Notes: generated by a model not told the origin, from the letters alone. A DNA stretch of 13,867 nucleotides from Sphaerochaeta sp. UBA5849 (GCA_002432715.1 DJGJ01000003.1:1-13867), one strand, 5' to 3'; numbered from the stretch's first letter, positions 1-7,248 are shown. Made by a program: numbers and translations.

Positions 1-2
1 AC

Positions 3-374
3 GGTTGTGATTTTGTGTTCTCCGCGCTTGCCGAGAAATTACCAGGCAGGGTACTGCTGAGACCCAAAGCTCAAGAACTACTGCTATACGGCACCGATGA
101 TGGAATCATCATCGACCAACTTATTACGGAGGCGCCCAAGTCAGACGGCGAGCCGTATCAGGTACCTTTGGAAAAATTGATCGTTGATTTGTTTGCAAAA
201 AAGAACCTGATGCTCTGTAAAGGTGATTTTCCTTCTGCAATCGAGATGATGTTTTCCAATTACCGCATTGACCAGGTCTCAATGCTGCGGTATGCGCGTA
301 GAAGGAATAAGGTGAAGGATGTGTTTGGATTCCTTAAGGACCAGACAACGATAGAACTACTGGTTCGGCTCTGA
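3..374 (+). CDS. DUF6577 / AbiEi-like protein, 3' end only (partial)
   Basis: The reading frame is open to the left edge: the codons before the GTG at 15 read Gly-Cys-Asp-Phe with no stop, so this is the C-terminal part of a longer gene cut by the window. The visible residues contain a stretch like the C-terminal half of DUF6577/AbiEi-type proteins: a hydrophobic VLLRPKAQELLLYG strand, then VPLEKLIVDLFAKKNLMLCKGDF, then an SNYRIDQVSMLRYARRRNK motif near the end. The family accompanies AbiEii-type nucleotidyltransferase toxins and is thought to supply the antitoxin or repressor. That role is inferred from the family, and the DNA-binding N-terminus is not in view. No intact abiEii follows. The next 120 bases hold only a possible remnant and the promoter of the next operon. 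The family assignment is from recalled motif patterns, so it is moderate. Confidence 0.6.
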   Translation, partial: GCDFVFSALAEKLPGRVLLRPKAQELLLYGTDDGIIIDQLITEAPKSDGEPYQVPLEKLIVDLFAKKNLMLCKGDFPSAIEMMFSNYRIDQVSMLRYARRRNKVKDVFGFLKDQTTIELLVRL

Positions 375-383
375 TAGCAGAGA

Positions 384-449
384 ATGTTCTATAGTGATAT
401 ACCTCCCGATATTCAATTTTTTGCAAAAGAACTACCTCCTCCAGTATAA
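384..449 (+). pseudogene. possible remnant of an abiEii start (21 codons)
   Basis: Nine bases after the stop of the AbiEi-like gene, an ATG opens a 21-codon frame reading MFYSDIPPDIQFFAKELPPP plus one more residue before TAA. AbiEii-type nucleotidyltransferase toxins that follow DUF6577 genes often begin with M-(L/F)-Y followed by a helix rich in Leu and Lys, which this resembles. The nucleotidyltransferase motif (GGTAL) that should follow is absent. Instead the stop codon lies inside the palindrome of the next promoter. It may equally be a chance ORF, because no strong ribosome binding site is visible and the match is short. Confidence 0.25.
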
Positions 450-462
450 CATGTGTTATACT
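421..462 (+). promoter_or_regulatory. promoter of the XRE-ietA-ietS operon
   Basis: Two overlapping sigma-70 readings fit. One is TTGCAA (421-426) with TATAAC (445-450) at 18 bp spacing. The other is an extended -10 element, TG-T-TATACT (454-462). In either case the -10 element lies inside the 18-bp palindrome at 444-461, so a protein bound there should block transcription. This is the only promoter-like sequence ahead of the three co-directional genes starting at 497. Confidence 0.5.
444..461. promoter_or_regulatory. perfect 18-bp palindromic operator candidate
   Basis: The sequence GTATAACA-TG-TGTTATAC has two perfectly complementary 8-base arms around a 2-base centre. A related half-site, TGTTATAG, follows at 476-483. 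The palindrome overlaps the predicted -10 region and lies 36 bases before the XRE gene. The usual behaviour of small XRE regulators is binding to such a site and autorepression. The link to this particular protein is inferred from position. Confidence 0.6.
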
Positions 463-496
463 TGTACCTAGCAGATGTTATAGTAAGGGAAAAATT

Positions 497-700
497 ATGG
501 AATTCCATCAACAGGTAAAACATGTAAGGACGACCTTGCAATTGAGTCAGAAGCAACTTGCCGACGCATTACATGTGAGTTTTGCAACTATCAATCGGTG
601 GGAAAATGCCAAAGTATTACCAAGCCATCTTGCACAGAGAATGTTCTATGATTTCTGTGAGAGTAATTTCATTCAAGAATCATTCCTGAAGCAGCTCTAA
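497..700 (+). CDS. small XRE-family helix-turn-helix regulator
   Basis: This 67-residue protein is essentially one Cro/C1-type helix-turn-helix. The fold spans about residues 7-60, with LSQKQLADALHVS as the first two helices and FATINRWENAK as the recognition-helix region, the hallmark pattern of XRE proteins. There is no separate sensor or oligomerisation domain. AAGGGA at 485-490 is a well-spaced ribosome binding site for the ATG at 497. The gene leads an operon, with only 36 bases to the ATPase gene, and stands directly behind a palindrome that overlaps the promoter. The likely role is autorepression and control of the downstream ATPase/protease pair. Whether it also senses infection or plasmid state cannot be read from sequence. 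An antitoxin-like role in a three-part system is possible but unsupported. Confidence 0.85.
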   Translation: MEFHQQVKHVRTTLQLSQKQLADALHVSFATINRWENAKVLPSHLAQRMFYDFCESNFIQESFLKQL

Positions 701-736
701 TACACGAGTGCTGGTCACATAGTAGTGGAGGATTGA

Positions 737-1726
737 ATGGCGCGAGCAGACTTGCTCTACGAATTAATACAACATGGGTTAGCAGGAGAAAAAGCCAGTT
801 TTCGTTTGGCAGCAGAAGCTATTTGTGCTGAGGAACGCGCAAAACAGCATGTGATACTCGCAAAAAAGCTGGAAGAATTATTGGAGCAGGATTCACAGTC
901 CCTTGAAACAAGGGAAGTTGCACCCAAACAGTTTGGCTTAAAAACACTGAATGGAGTTTCTTTGTATCAAGAGATCAACCCAAGCAAGAGTCTCAATCAA
1001 CTGGTACTTACTGAGACAACAGTCAAAACTTGCACTGAGGTGATAGAGGAGCAGATGCGATCAGAGTTGTTACGCTCATATGGCATTGAACCACGTAATA
1101 AAATCCTTCTTTATGGGCCTCCTGGAAATGGAAAAACTTCGCTTGCCGAGGCGATTGCCAATGCTTTGATGGTTCCCTTGTATATGGTTACGTACGATAC
1201 TCTCATCGGAGCATATCTCGGCGAGACTGCCTCCAATCTTGCAAAACTATTTCAATACGCGAGAACGAGGCAATGTGTGTTGTTCTTTGATGAGTTCGAG
1301 ACCCTAGGTAAAGAACGGGGAGACCGTCATGAGACCGGGGAGATCAAACGGGTGGTAAGCTCCCTGCTTATGAATATAGACGCCTTACCCAGTTATGTTG
1401 TCGTCATTGCTGCAACCAATCATGAAGCATTGCTTGATATTGCTGCATGGAGAAGATTTCAGGTAAAAATTGAGCTTGGCAAACCATCAGTCGATGATAT
1501 CCAGTGCTGGCTTTCCTCCTTTGAGAAGAGAATGCGGTTCTCCTTCAACATTCAGCTAGGCAACCTGGCGAAGCGACTGCTCGGAAAAAGCTATGCCGAA
1601 GTTGAGGAGTTCGCTCTCTCCATCTATCGCCAATATATCTTGAAAGGTTTTGTCACTGACACCAGGACCCTTACTGAGTTCCGACTTAACCAGGACTCTT
1701 CTCTATCCATGCACAAAAATTCATAG
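737..1726 (+). CDS. ietA: AAA+ ATPase, IetA-like partner of a subtilase
   Basis: This 329-residue AAA+ protein has a helical N-terminal part (about residues 1-95) followed by one ATPase module. The Walker A motif is GPPGNGKT (residues 127-134, Lys133). Walker B is VLFFDEFE (Asp185-Glu186), the sensor-1 Asn is in AATNHE (Asn228), and a double Arg at 239-240 fits the arginine finger. The core resembles the FtsH/katanin-like classical AAA clade, but there is no protease domain in the same chain. The protease is the next gene, 18 bases downstream. That ATPase/S8-protease pairing is the IetA/IetS arrangement, in which the ATPase was reported as the antitoxin of the protease on an Agrobacterium Ti plasmid and later as part of an anti-phage pair. 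The start is fixed by TGGAGGA at 726-732. The symbol is assigned from domain pairing rather than a database match. Confidence 0.75.
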   Translation: MARADLLYELIQHGLAGEKASFRLAAEAICAEERAKQHVILAKKLEELLEQDSQSLETREVAPKQFGLKTLNGVSLYQEINPSKSLNQLVLTETTVKTCTEVIEEQMRSELLRSYGIEPRNKILLYGPPGNGKTSLAEAIANALMVPLYMVTYDTLIGAYLGETASNLAKLFQYARTRQCVLFFDEFETLGKERGDRHETGEIKRVVSSLLMNIDALPSYVVVIAATNHEALLDIAAWRRFQVKIELGKPSVDDIQCWLSSFEKRMRFSFNIQLGNLAKRLLGKSYAEVEEFALSIYRQYILKGFVTDTRTLTEFRLNQDSSLSMHKNS

Positions 1727-1744
1727 ATGTAACAGGAGCAAAAA

Positions 1745-4327
1745 ATGGCCGAGAGACCTCTTGTTTTCTTTTCAAAACCAACCGAGATAGAAAAAGATAA
1801 ACGGCACGGAGGTCCATCGGACTTCGCAATTCCTCCACATAAAAAGCAAATCCAAAGGCTCTCACCACAATTCAAAGTACTTGAAAATGCTTGGAGGAAG
1901 AGTAACCAAATACTTACTCATACTCCCAAAGGATTTAACCCGGAATACACTCTTGTATTGGAAACAGCAGGAGACCCTGCCGGATTCGAGACTGCTGTAC
2001 GGAATCTAGACAAAGAGACGCAAGGCCTGGAATGGCTCTTCGAAACAGTACAGGAGGATGTGGCCAACTCAGATGATTTTTATCGTCTCAACAAGAAAAG
2101 ACAGCGAGATGATACAAACACAATGACATTCAAGTATTTTTGTGTTGTTACAAACCATCAGGCTCTTAGTGAAATACTTACACTTTGGAAGCGATATAAA
2201 AATGGATCAAGCAAGTTCCCACGCGGAAAGACTGGGTTGAAACATGTATTTGATAGTCTTAAAGATATTCACCTTTGGGGAAGCAAGGAACGTTTCGATG
2301 AGACAGGGGTCCTCCAGGCTTGGCTAGACGATTTACAAGATCCAGAGGCAACTCAAGTCTTTTGCGAGATTGAACTGTTCTATCGAAGGTCTGAAGAGAA
2401 ACGAGCACTCGCAGAAACCATAATTACACGCCAAATCAATACAATGGGCGGTAGAATCATATCTGCATCCTGCATTGAACAAATCCATTATCATGCACTA
2501 TTGGCTTCAATCCCCCGCAGATATGCCGAGCATATCCTAAATAAAGATGAAGTCGCCTTGGTTGATCTGCAAGAGATAATGTTCATCAAGCCTACTGGTC
2601 AATCAAGTGTCTCATGCTCAATGGATGGGTTTTCATATCCAACAGAAATGCCACAGCCTAATAATATTCTTGATGAACCGATAGTTGCATTATTTGATGG
2701 ATTGCCCCAAGAACAACATCCATTCCTCACTGGACTCCTTACAATTGATGACCCCGATGACTATACCGCTGAGTATCAAATCAATGACAGACACCACGGT
2801 ACGGCCATGGCTTCATTGATTACAAGAGGTGACTTGTTGGATGATAATCAGACGCTTCCTACTCACAAGCTCTATGTTCGTCCTATTATGAAGCCGTACC
2901 CAAATGCAGGGCAAACTTCTACTGAGTATGTACCGGAAACAGTGCTGATTGTTGATTCTCTGTATAAAGCGATCTTACGCTTATTTGAGTCTGCACATGG
3001 AAGTGTAGCGCCAACTGTGAAGGTAATAAATCTCTCGATTGGTGTCAGCTCAAGAATTTTCTATACTATGGTAAGCCCTCTTGCCAGACTATTGGATTGG
3101 TTGAGTTTTTCATACAGAGTTCTCTTCATAGTAAGTGCAGGCAATCATGCTGAGGATCTCTCACTTCCAATCTCATTCGATGCCTTCAAGGAAATACCTA
3201 TAGGAGAACGAGATACTTTCATAACTCAGTTAATGCGTGAACAATCTCACCTTCATCGACTCTTGTCTCCTGCTGAAAGCATAAATGCACTAACCGTGGG
3301 AGCACTCTTCTCCGATAGCTGCAGATGGACGGAGACTGCAAGACATATCCTTCCTTGTTCTGAATCGATGCCAAGCCCAATCAATGCGATTGGACGGGGA
3401 ATCAACAACGCAGTAAAGCCTGATATACTTCACCGTGGAGGAAGAAATGTGGTAATGGCAAACATGCTTGAGCCCAATACAATGCACTGGAGACGAGGAA
3501 CCAGCCTAAATCCACCTGGAATTTTAACTGCCAGACCCTTCACCTTGCAAAATGACAACCGAGTTGGATATTCTTTCGGAACAAGTAATGCGACAGCCCT
3601 TGTTGCACATCAGGCATCGCAATGTTTTGATGTCCTGGATGCAACATTTCTCAATGACTTCGGTGTCCACATTCCTTCCGAATATGCAGCAGTATTACTA
3701 AAAGCCATGCTCGTACATGGAGCTAAGTGGAATGAATCCGCTTCAATTATCTGCAAGTCACTTGGCATATCCGGACGCGGAAATGATATTGTACACAAGT
3801 GGTTGGGATTCGGGATTCCCGATTTCGAACGAGTTCAACACTGCGTTAAAAATAGAATCACCCTGATCGGCTTTGGAACACTTTCCCAAGATTCCGCATG
3901 TCGGTATGAACTTCCCTTACCTTTTACATTCTCGTTAAGGAGAATGTATCGATGCCTTACCGTCACCTTGGCATCATTAACGCCAATTCATCCTTCATCC
4001 CAAAAATATCGCACAGCACAAACATGGTTTAGTTTTGATCCTGCTTTTTCCAAGCTCAATCTTTCAAGGCTTGATGTTGGGGATAAAGCAGTAGTTAGAG
4101 GTACGCTGCAACACGAGCGATTTGGAGGGGAGAGCGCAACTACATGGAGTGATTCTGATACATTGGGCATCAAAATCAACTGTAGAACTGACGCCAAACG
4201 CAACAATGAGCTCATACCCTATGCGTTGTTTTGCACATTTGAGATAGCTCGACAATTTGATATAGATGTATACCAACGGATAAGCGAACAAATTCGGGTT
4301 AAAGAAAAAGTATCAGTAACACCTTGA
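1745..4327 (+). CDS. ietS: large subtilisin-like (S8) serine protease, IetS-like
   Basis: This 860-residue protein carries a central peptidase S8 domain (about residues 310-640). The catalytic Asp is in IVALFDGLP (Asp318), the His in HHGTAMAS (His351), the oxyanion-hole Asn in SAGNHAED (Asn467) and the nucleophile Ser in GTSNATALVA (Ser614). All four key residues are present, so the enzyme should be active. There is no signal peptide, so it probably acts in the cytoplasm, unlike most subtilases. About 300 residues before the catalytic domain and 220 after it match nothing I recognise. The N-terminal part is charged and could regulate activity or recognise a target. AGGAG at 1734-1738 sets the start, and only 18 bases separate it from the ATPase gene, so the two are co-transcribed. 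By analogy with IetS it is the toxic effector kept in check by the ATPase. The target is unknown. Confidence 0.75.
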   Translation: MAERPLVFFSKPTEIEKDKRHGGPSDFAIPPHKKQIQRLSPQFKVLENAWRKSNQILTHTPKGFNPEYTLVLETAGDPAGFETAVRNLDKETQGLEWLFETVQEDVANSDDFYRLNKKRQRDDTNTMTFKYFCVVTNHQALSEILTLWKRYKNGSSKFPRGKTGLKHVFDSLKDIHLWGSKERFDETGVLQAWLDDLQDPEATQVFCEIELFYRRSEEKRALAETIITRQINTMGGRIISASCIEQIHYHALLASIPRRYAEHILNKDEVALVDLQEIMFIKPTGQSSVSCSMDGFSYPTEMPQPNNILDEPIVALFDGLPQEQHPFLTGLLTIDDPDDYTAEYQINDRHHGTAMASLITRGDLLDDNQTLPTHKLYVRPIMKPYPNAGQTSTEYVPETVLIVDSLYKAILRLFESAHGSVAPTVKVINLSIGVSSRIFYTMVSPLARLLDWLSFSYRVLFIVSAGNHAEDLSLPISFDAFKEIPIGERDTFITQLMREQSHLHRLLSPAESINALTVGALFSDSCRWTETARHILPCSESMPSPINAIGRGINNAVKPDILHRGGRNVVMANMLEPNTMHWRRGTSLNPPGILTARPFTLQNDNRVGYSFGTSNATALVAHQASQCFDVLDATFLNDFGVHIPSEYAAVLLKAMLVHGAKWNESASIICKSLGISGRGNDIVHKWLGFGIPDFERVQHCVKNRITLIGFGTLSQDSACRYELPLPFTFSLRRMYRCLTVTLASLTPIHPSSQKYRTAQTWFSFDPAFSKLNLSRLDVGDKAVVRGTLQHERFGGESATTWSDSDTLGIKINCRTDAKRNNELIPYALFCTFEIARQFDIDVYQRISEQIRVKEKVSVTP

Positions 4328-4343
4328 GTCTTTGAGAGCATTA

Positions 4344-4553
4344 CTACACCTCTGAACAGCTCACACCAGTCTTTGCAGCAAACTCTGCTTGTGTTGTGTT
4401 CTCATTCCTTCGAGTAGCTTTGATATCCTGAGGCGTACATATAAAAGTACGCGTAGGCTCTTTCTCGTTACGCAGAATAGCACCAGCTTCCTTAACACTC
4501 TCCAACAACAGTTCAAAATTGCTCTCATCCATACCATCCATCATACCTCGCAC
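4344..4553 (-). pseudogene. truncated NadS/HigA-like antitoxin gene
   Basis: The minus strand reads MDESNFELLLESVKEAGAIL, then RNEKEPTRTF, TPQDIKATR, and TQAEFAAKTGVS before running into SCSEV and a stop. This follows the N-terminal two thirds of NadS/HigA-type antitoxins, which normally continue after the GVS turn into a recognition helix of the form T-L-x-x-W-E-x-G-R-R-x-P. About 30-35 residues, including the DNA-recognition helix, are missing, so the product should not bind DNA. The ATG at 4541 or 4532 is a more natural start than the GTG at 4553, since GAGG lies at 4549-4546. No RelE-type toxin partner is seen nearby. The break lies some 25-35 bases beyond the stop of the convergent ietS gene. 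This suggests that arrival of that module removed the 3' end, though erosion by point mutation is not excluded. Confidence 0.6.
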
Positions 4554-4656
4554 ATTCAGAACTTGCCACCCCTCTTCGGTTCATATCAATGTCCTTTACA
4601 TTACGTTGGTTCAAGTTGTATTTAATTATTTATATTATTAGTAATTGTTATTCTTC

Positions 4657-4684
4657 TTGACTTCCCTTTTCAGGCCCCTATACT
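4657..4684 (+). promoter_or_regulatory. sigma-70 promoter of the ROK/ABC/GH20 operon
   Basis: TTGACT (4657-4662) and TATACT (4679-4684) are separated by 16 bases. Each is one or two mismatches from consensus. An AT-rich stretch (about 4620-4650) lies upstream, like an UP element. Transcription would begin near 4691, about 40 bases before the ROK start codon. No comparable promoter was seen between the following genes, so it may drive the whole operon. Confidence 0.65.
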
Positions 4685-4693
4685 GGACTTAGG

Positions 4694-4717
4694 TTGGTAC
4701 AAAAACAAACAAACCAA
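4694..4717. promoter_or_regulatory. candidate ROK operator, TTGGT-N14-ACCAA
   Basis: TTGGT (4694-4698) and ACCAA (4713-4717) are inverted repeats with a 14-base A-rich spacer. They lie at the predicted transcription start and before the ribosome binding site of the ROK gene. ROK repressors typically bind widely spaced inverted repeats near their own promoters. The arms are only 5 bases, so this is tentative. Confidence 0.35.
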
Positions 4718-4732
4718 GTTTAGGAGTTGTCC

Positions 4733-5887
4733 ATGGACAGTCCTCGAAGAACCAGACTCATCAATTCCTCCCGCATCATTCATCGCCTGTGGATAGAAGA
4801 TGAACTCAGTAGAGCCGAGCTGGCCTTACGGCCGGGACTGAACCGCTCTTCGGTCTCCAACATCGTAGTCGACCTCATGCAGAGGGGCATCGTCAGGGAG
4901 AATGAGACCATAGATCCCGGTCCGAAAGGAGGGAGAAGAGCCATCGGCATCACGCTGAACAAAGAGTACTTCCATGTCATCGGCATCGAAATCCGCTCGG
5001 ACTCCTATACCGCCCTCTCAGTCGATCTGGAAGGCAACGTACTGTTCTCAGAGACACAACCAAAAGGCTTCACGGCAAAAACCTTCAAAGAGGAAATGCT
5101 TTCGTTCATCGAGTCGCTCACCCAACGCTTGGAATATATGGGACGGCACCTGCTTGGAGTGGGAATAGGTTTCTCAGGCATCGTGGATGCTGAGAAGCAG
5201 GTGATCATCCGCTCAGTCTCCCTCGATTTCCAACAACCCTTCGACTTCTCTACCGAAATCGCCTCAGCCTTCCCTTTCCCCGTCTTCTTGGAGAACGATG
5301 CAAACTGCGGGGCATGGGGGGAGGTCATATTCCAACGCAAGCGCAAGCTTCGCAACTTCCTCTTCGTCCTCATAGAGTTCTGGAAGGCCTATGACGTACA
5401 GACCGGCCTGGCAAGGCCGACCGTAGGCCTTGGCTTCGGCTTCGACGGGAAAATCCATCGAGGCAGCAACAACCAAGCCGGTGAATTCAAAAGTGTACTC
5501 AACCGAGACAGATACTCTTCCGAACAAGTGGTGGTCGATAGAACCATCTCCGTCACGGAGAACAGGGAGGCACTGCTCGCATACCTGGGAGAGGTGTGCG
5601 AGAACCTCGCGTTTCTCATCAACACCCTGGACATCGCACACGTCTTCATCGGCGGGAATGTGGAAACCATCGAGGACATTATGCCTGACATGCTGCGCTC
5701 TGCCTTGCGCGCAAATTCACTCGACCACCGTGATGAACGAACGCAGATACAGTTCTCATCCCTCGGCTACCAAGCCGTCTCGTTCGGAGCGGCAGCTCTG
5801 GTATTGGATAACGTGTTGATGAACCTGGAACCACTTTCGGACCATGGAACGCAGAAAGTACTTCCCTTGTTTCATCTGCTCGCTTAA
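4733..5887 (+). CDS. ROK-family transcriptional repressor (NagC/XylR type)
   Basis: This 384-residue regulator has an N-terminal winged helix (about residues 8-65, with the helix-turn-helix around LSRAELALRPGLNRSSVSNI and the wing at PGPKGGRRAI), then a ROK domain of actin-like fold. The ROK core shows VGIGFSGIVD, ENDANCGAWGE (residues 187-197) and GEFKSV (Gly250-Glu251). In sugar kinases of this superfamily the last motif is GE-x-GH and is followed by a CxCGxxGC zinc cluster. Here the His and the Cys cluster are missing, so the protein is a regulator and not a kinase. The ATG at 4733 is preferred over the TTG six bases earlier because TAGGAG at 4721-4726 is correctly spaced for it. The gene precedes a sugar transporter and a hexosaminidase, so the effector is probably an amino sugar or its phosphate. 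Repression of its own operon is inferred. Confidence 0.85.
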   Translation: MDSPRRTRLINSSRIIHRLWIEDELSRAELALRPGLNRSSVSNIVVDLMQRGIVRENETIDPGPKGGRRAIGITLNKEYFHVIGIEIRSDSYTALSVDLEGNVLFSETQPKGFTAKTFKEEMLSFIESLTQRLEYMGRHLLGVGIGFSGIVDAEKQVIIRSVSLDFQQPFDFSTEIASAFPFPVFLENDANCGAWGEVIFQRKRKLRNFLFVLIEFWKAYDVQTGLARPTVGLGFGFDGKIHRGSNNQAGEFKSVLNRDRYSSEQVVVDRTISVTENREALLAYLGEVCENLAFLINTLDIAHVFIGGNVETIEDIMPDMLRSALRANSLDHRDERTQIQFSSLGYQAVSFGAAALVLDNVLMNLEPLSDHGTQKVLPLFHLLA

Positions 5888-5934
5888 GAACACGATTCCT
5901 TCCTGTGAAGGATGTTAAAAATTGGAGGATTACT

Positions 5935-7239
5935 ATGAAATTGAAACGGTTGCTGAACTTGGTTTTCATTTCGTTGTTTCTCGCCCCTCTCTTGCTGTTT
6001 GCAACAGGGACCAAGGAACAAGCACAGGATGCAGCAGATGGCGTCATAACCTTGTCTGTCTATCACTTCCTCGACCAGACGGATAAAACCACCGCCCCGA
6101 ATTTCCAGTATCTGGTGGATGTATTCGAGAAGGCCAATCCGAACATCAAGCTCACCTTCGAATACGGCTATGGTGAGGCGTTCCACGACAAGCTGCAGAC
6201 CATGGCGATGAGCGGCCAGCTGCCCGATATCGTACTGCTCTATCCCGGAGAGAGAACAAGCCAGGTTACCAATGCCGGTCTGGTACAGGACTTGCGTCCG
6301 TACCTTGCAGGACACGAGGACGAGTTTGCCGACATGGCCATGCAGGGCCAAGGCAAGAACGGAGAAATCTGGGAACTGCCGGAGGACATCAGCATCACCT
6401 CGATCATGTTCACCAACAACCGCCTGCTCAAGCAGCTGGGATTGACGTTTCCCAAGACCTACGAAGAGCTGTTGGCCCAAGGTCCGAAGATCAGGGCGGC
6501 CGGCTTGATTCCCATCTCCATCGCCAACAAGGATGCGTGGCCGATGCAGTCCTGCGTAGCAGGCATGCTGGTCGAAAGAGCCTGTGGACTAGAGTGGTTC
6601 GACAAGGCAATCGCCGGAGAAGCTCGCTTTGACGACCCCGAATTCGTCTATGCCATGGAGATCATCAAGGAACTCTCTGACAAACAGATGTTCTCACCGG
6701 GAACCAACCAACTGGCCTACGGCCAAGGCTTGGACGATTTCGTCCAAGAGAAGGCAGTGTACTTCATCGATGGAGGCTGGACGGTAAACAACATGGTCGG
6801 CGAGCTTACCGCCGAGCAGAAAGAGTACATGAGCCTGGAGTCATTCCCCGACATTCCCAAGCAGAAAGGCCAAAGCCTTTCCACCTCGGCTACTGCCGGC
6901 CAGGGCTTCGGCATGAACGCAAAGCTCACCAAGGCGGAGTCGGAAGCCGCTTGGAAGTGGATATGGTTCTACTCCGGCCCCGAAGGCTCGGCGATCAGGC
7001 AGCGATTCGGAAGGCTTCCCGCCTACAACCTCGCAGAACCCAAGGATGCCGATCCAATGATCCAAAAGCTGGTCGCCTATGCCGGCAAGGTACCCATGGG
7101 GTACGTCATGGATTCAGTGCTTGCCGCAGAACCCATTGGAACGTTCAATATCAACCTTCAGAACATGATGTTTGGTACGAAGACGCCCAAGCAGGTCGCA
7201 GAAGAACTGGAAGCCATGGTCTCAGCCATCGGTCGGTAA
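5935..7239 (+). CDS. ABC sugar transporter, extracellular solute-binding protein
   Basis: This 434-residue protein is of the family 1 (maltose/multiple-sugar type) solute-binding class. Residues 1-23 are a signal peptide with two Lys/Arg and a long Leu/Phe core ending LLLFA. There is no Cys after it, so it should be cleaved by signal peptidase I rather than lipid-anchored. The mature part starts TGTKEQ. Typical features follow: ITLSVYHF strand, FEKANPNIKLTFEY, GQLPDIVLLYPGE, and a C-terminal WKWIWFYSGPEGSAIRQRFGRLP segment. The ATG at 5935 is chosen because GGAGG at 5924-5928 sits six bases before it. An upstream GTG at 5905 has no comparable site. It lies 47 bases after the ROK gene and ahead of two permease genes. 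The substrate is not readable from the sequence, but the hexosaminidase downstream suggests an N-acetylhexosamine oligosaccharide. Confidence 0.88.
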   Translation: MKLKRLLNLVFISLFLAPLLLFATGTKEQAQDAADGVITLSVYHFLDQTDKTTAPNFQYLVDVFEKANPNIKLTFEYGYGEAFHDKLQTMAMSGQLPDIVLLYPGERTSQVTNAGLVQDLRPYLAGHEDEFADMAMQGQGKNGEIWELPEDISITSIMFTNNRLLKQLGLTFPKTYEELLAQGPKIRAAGLIPISIANKDAWPMQSCVAGMLVERACGLEWFDKAIAGEARFDDPEFVYAMEIIKELSDKQMFSPGTNQLAYGQGLDDFVQEKAVYFIDGGWTVNNMVGELTAEQKEYMSLESFPDIPKQKGQSLSTSATAGQGFGMNAKLTKAESEAAWKWIWFYSGPEGSAIRQRFGRLPAYNLAEPKDADPMIQKLVAYAGKVPMGYVMDSVLAAEPIGTFNINLQNMMFGTKTPKQVAEELEAMVSAIGR

Positions 7240-7248
7240 CATCGTTAG

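Noticed and set aside
4389..4625. 78-codon plus-strand ORF after ietS
   Set aside because: It runs antisense to the truncated antitoxin frame, has no family-like motif or ribosome binding site, and looks like a shadow.
5264..5641. 125-codon minus-strand ORF inside the ROK gene
   Set aside because: It lies entirely antisense to a well-supported ROK domain. Long antisense frames are common in GC-biased codons.
5897..5912. Hairpin TCCTTC-CTGT-GAAGGA between the ROK and binding-protein genes as a terminator
   Set aside because: It has only six base pairs and no T-run after it, so it is too weak to call.
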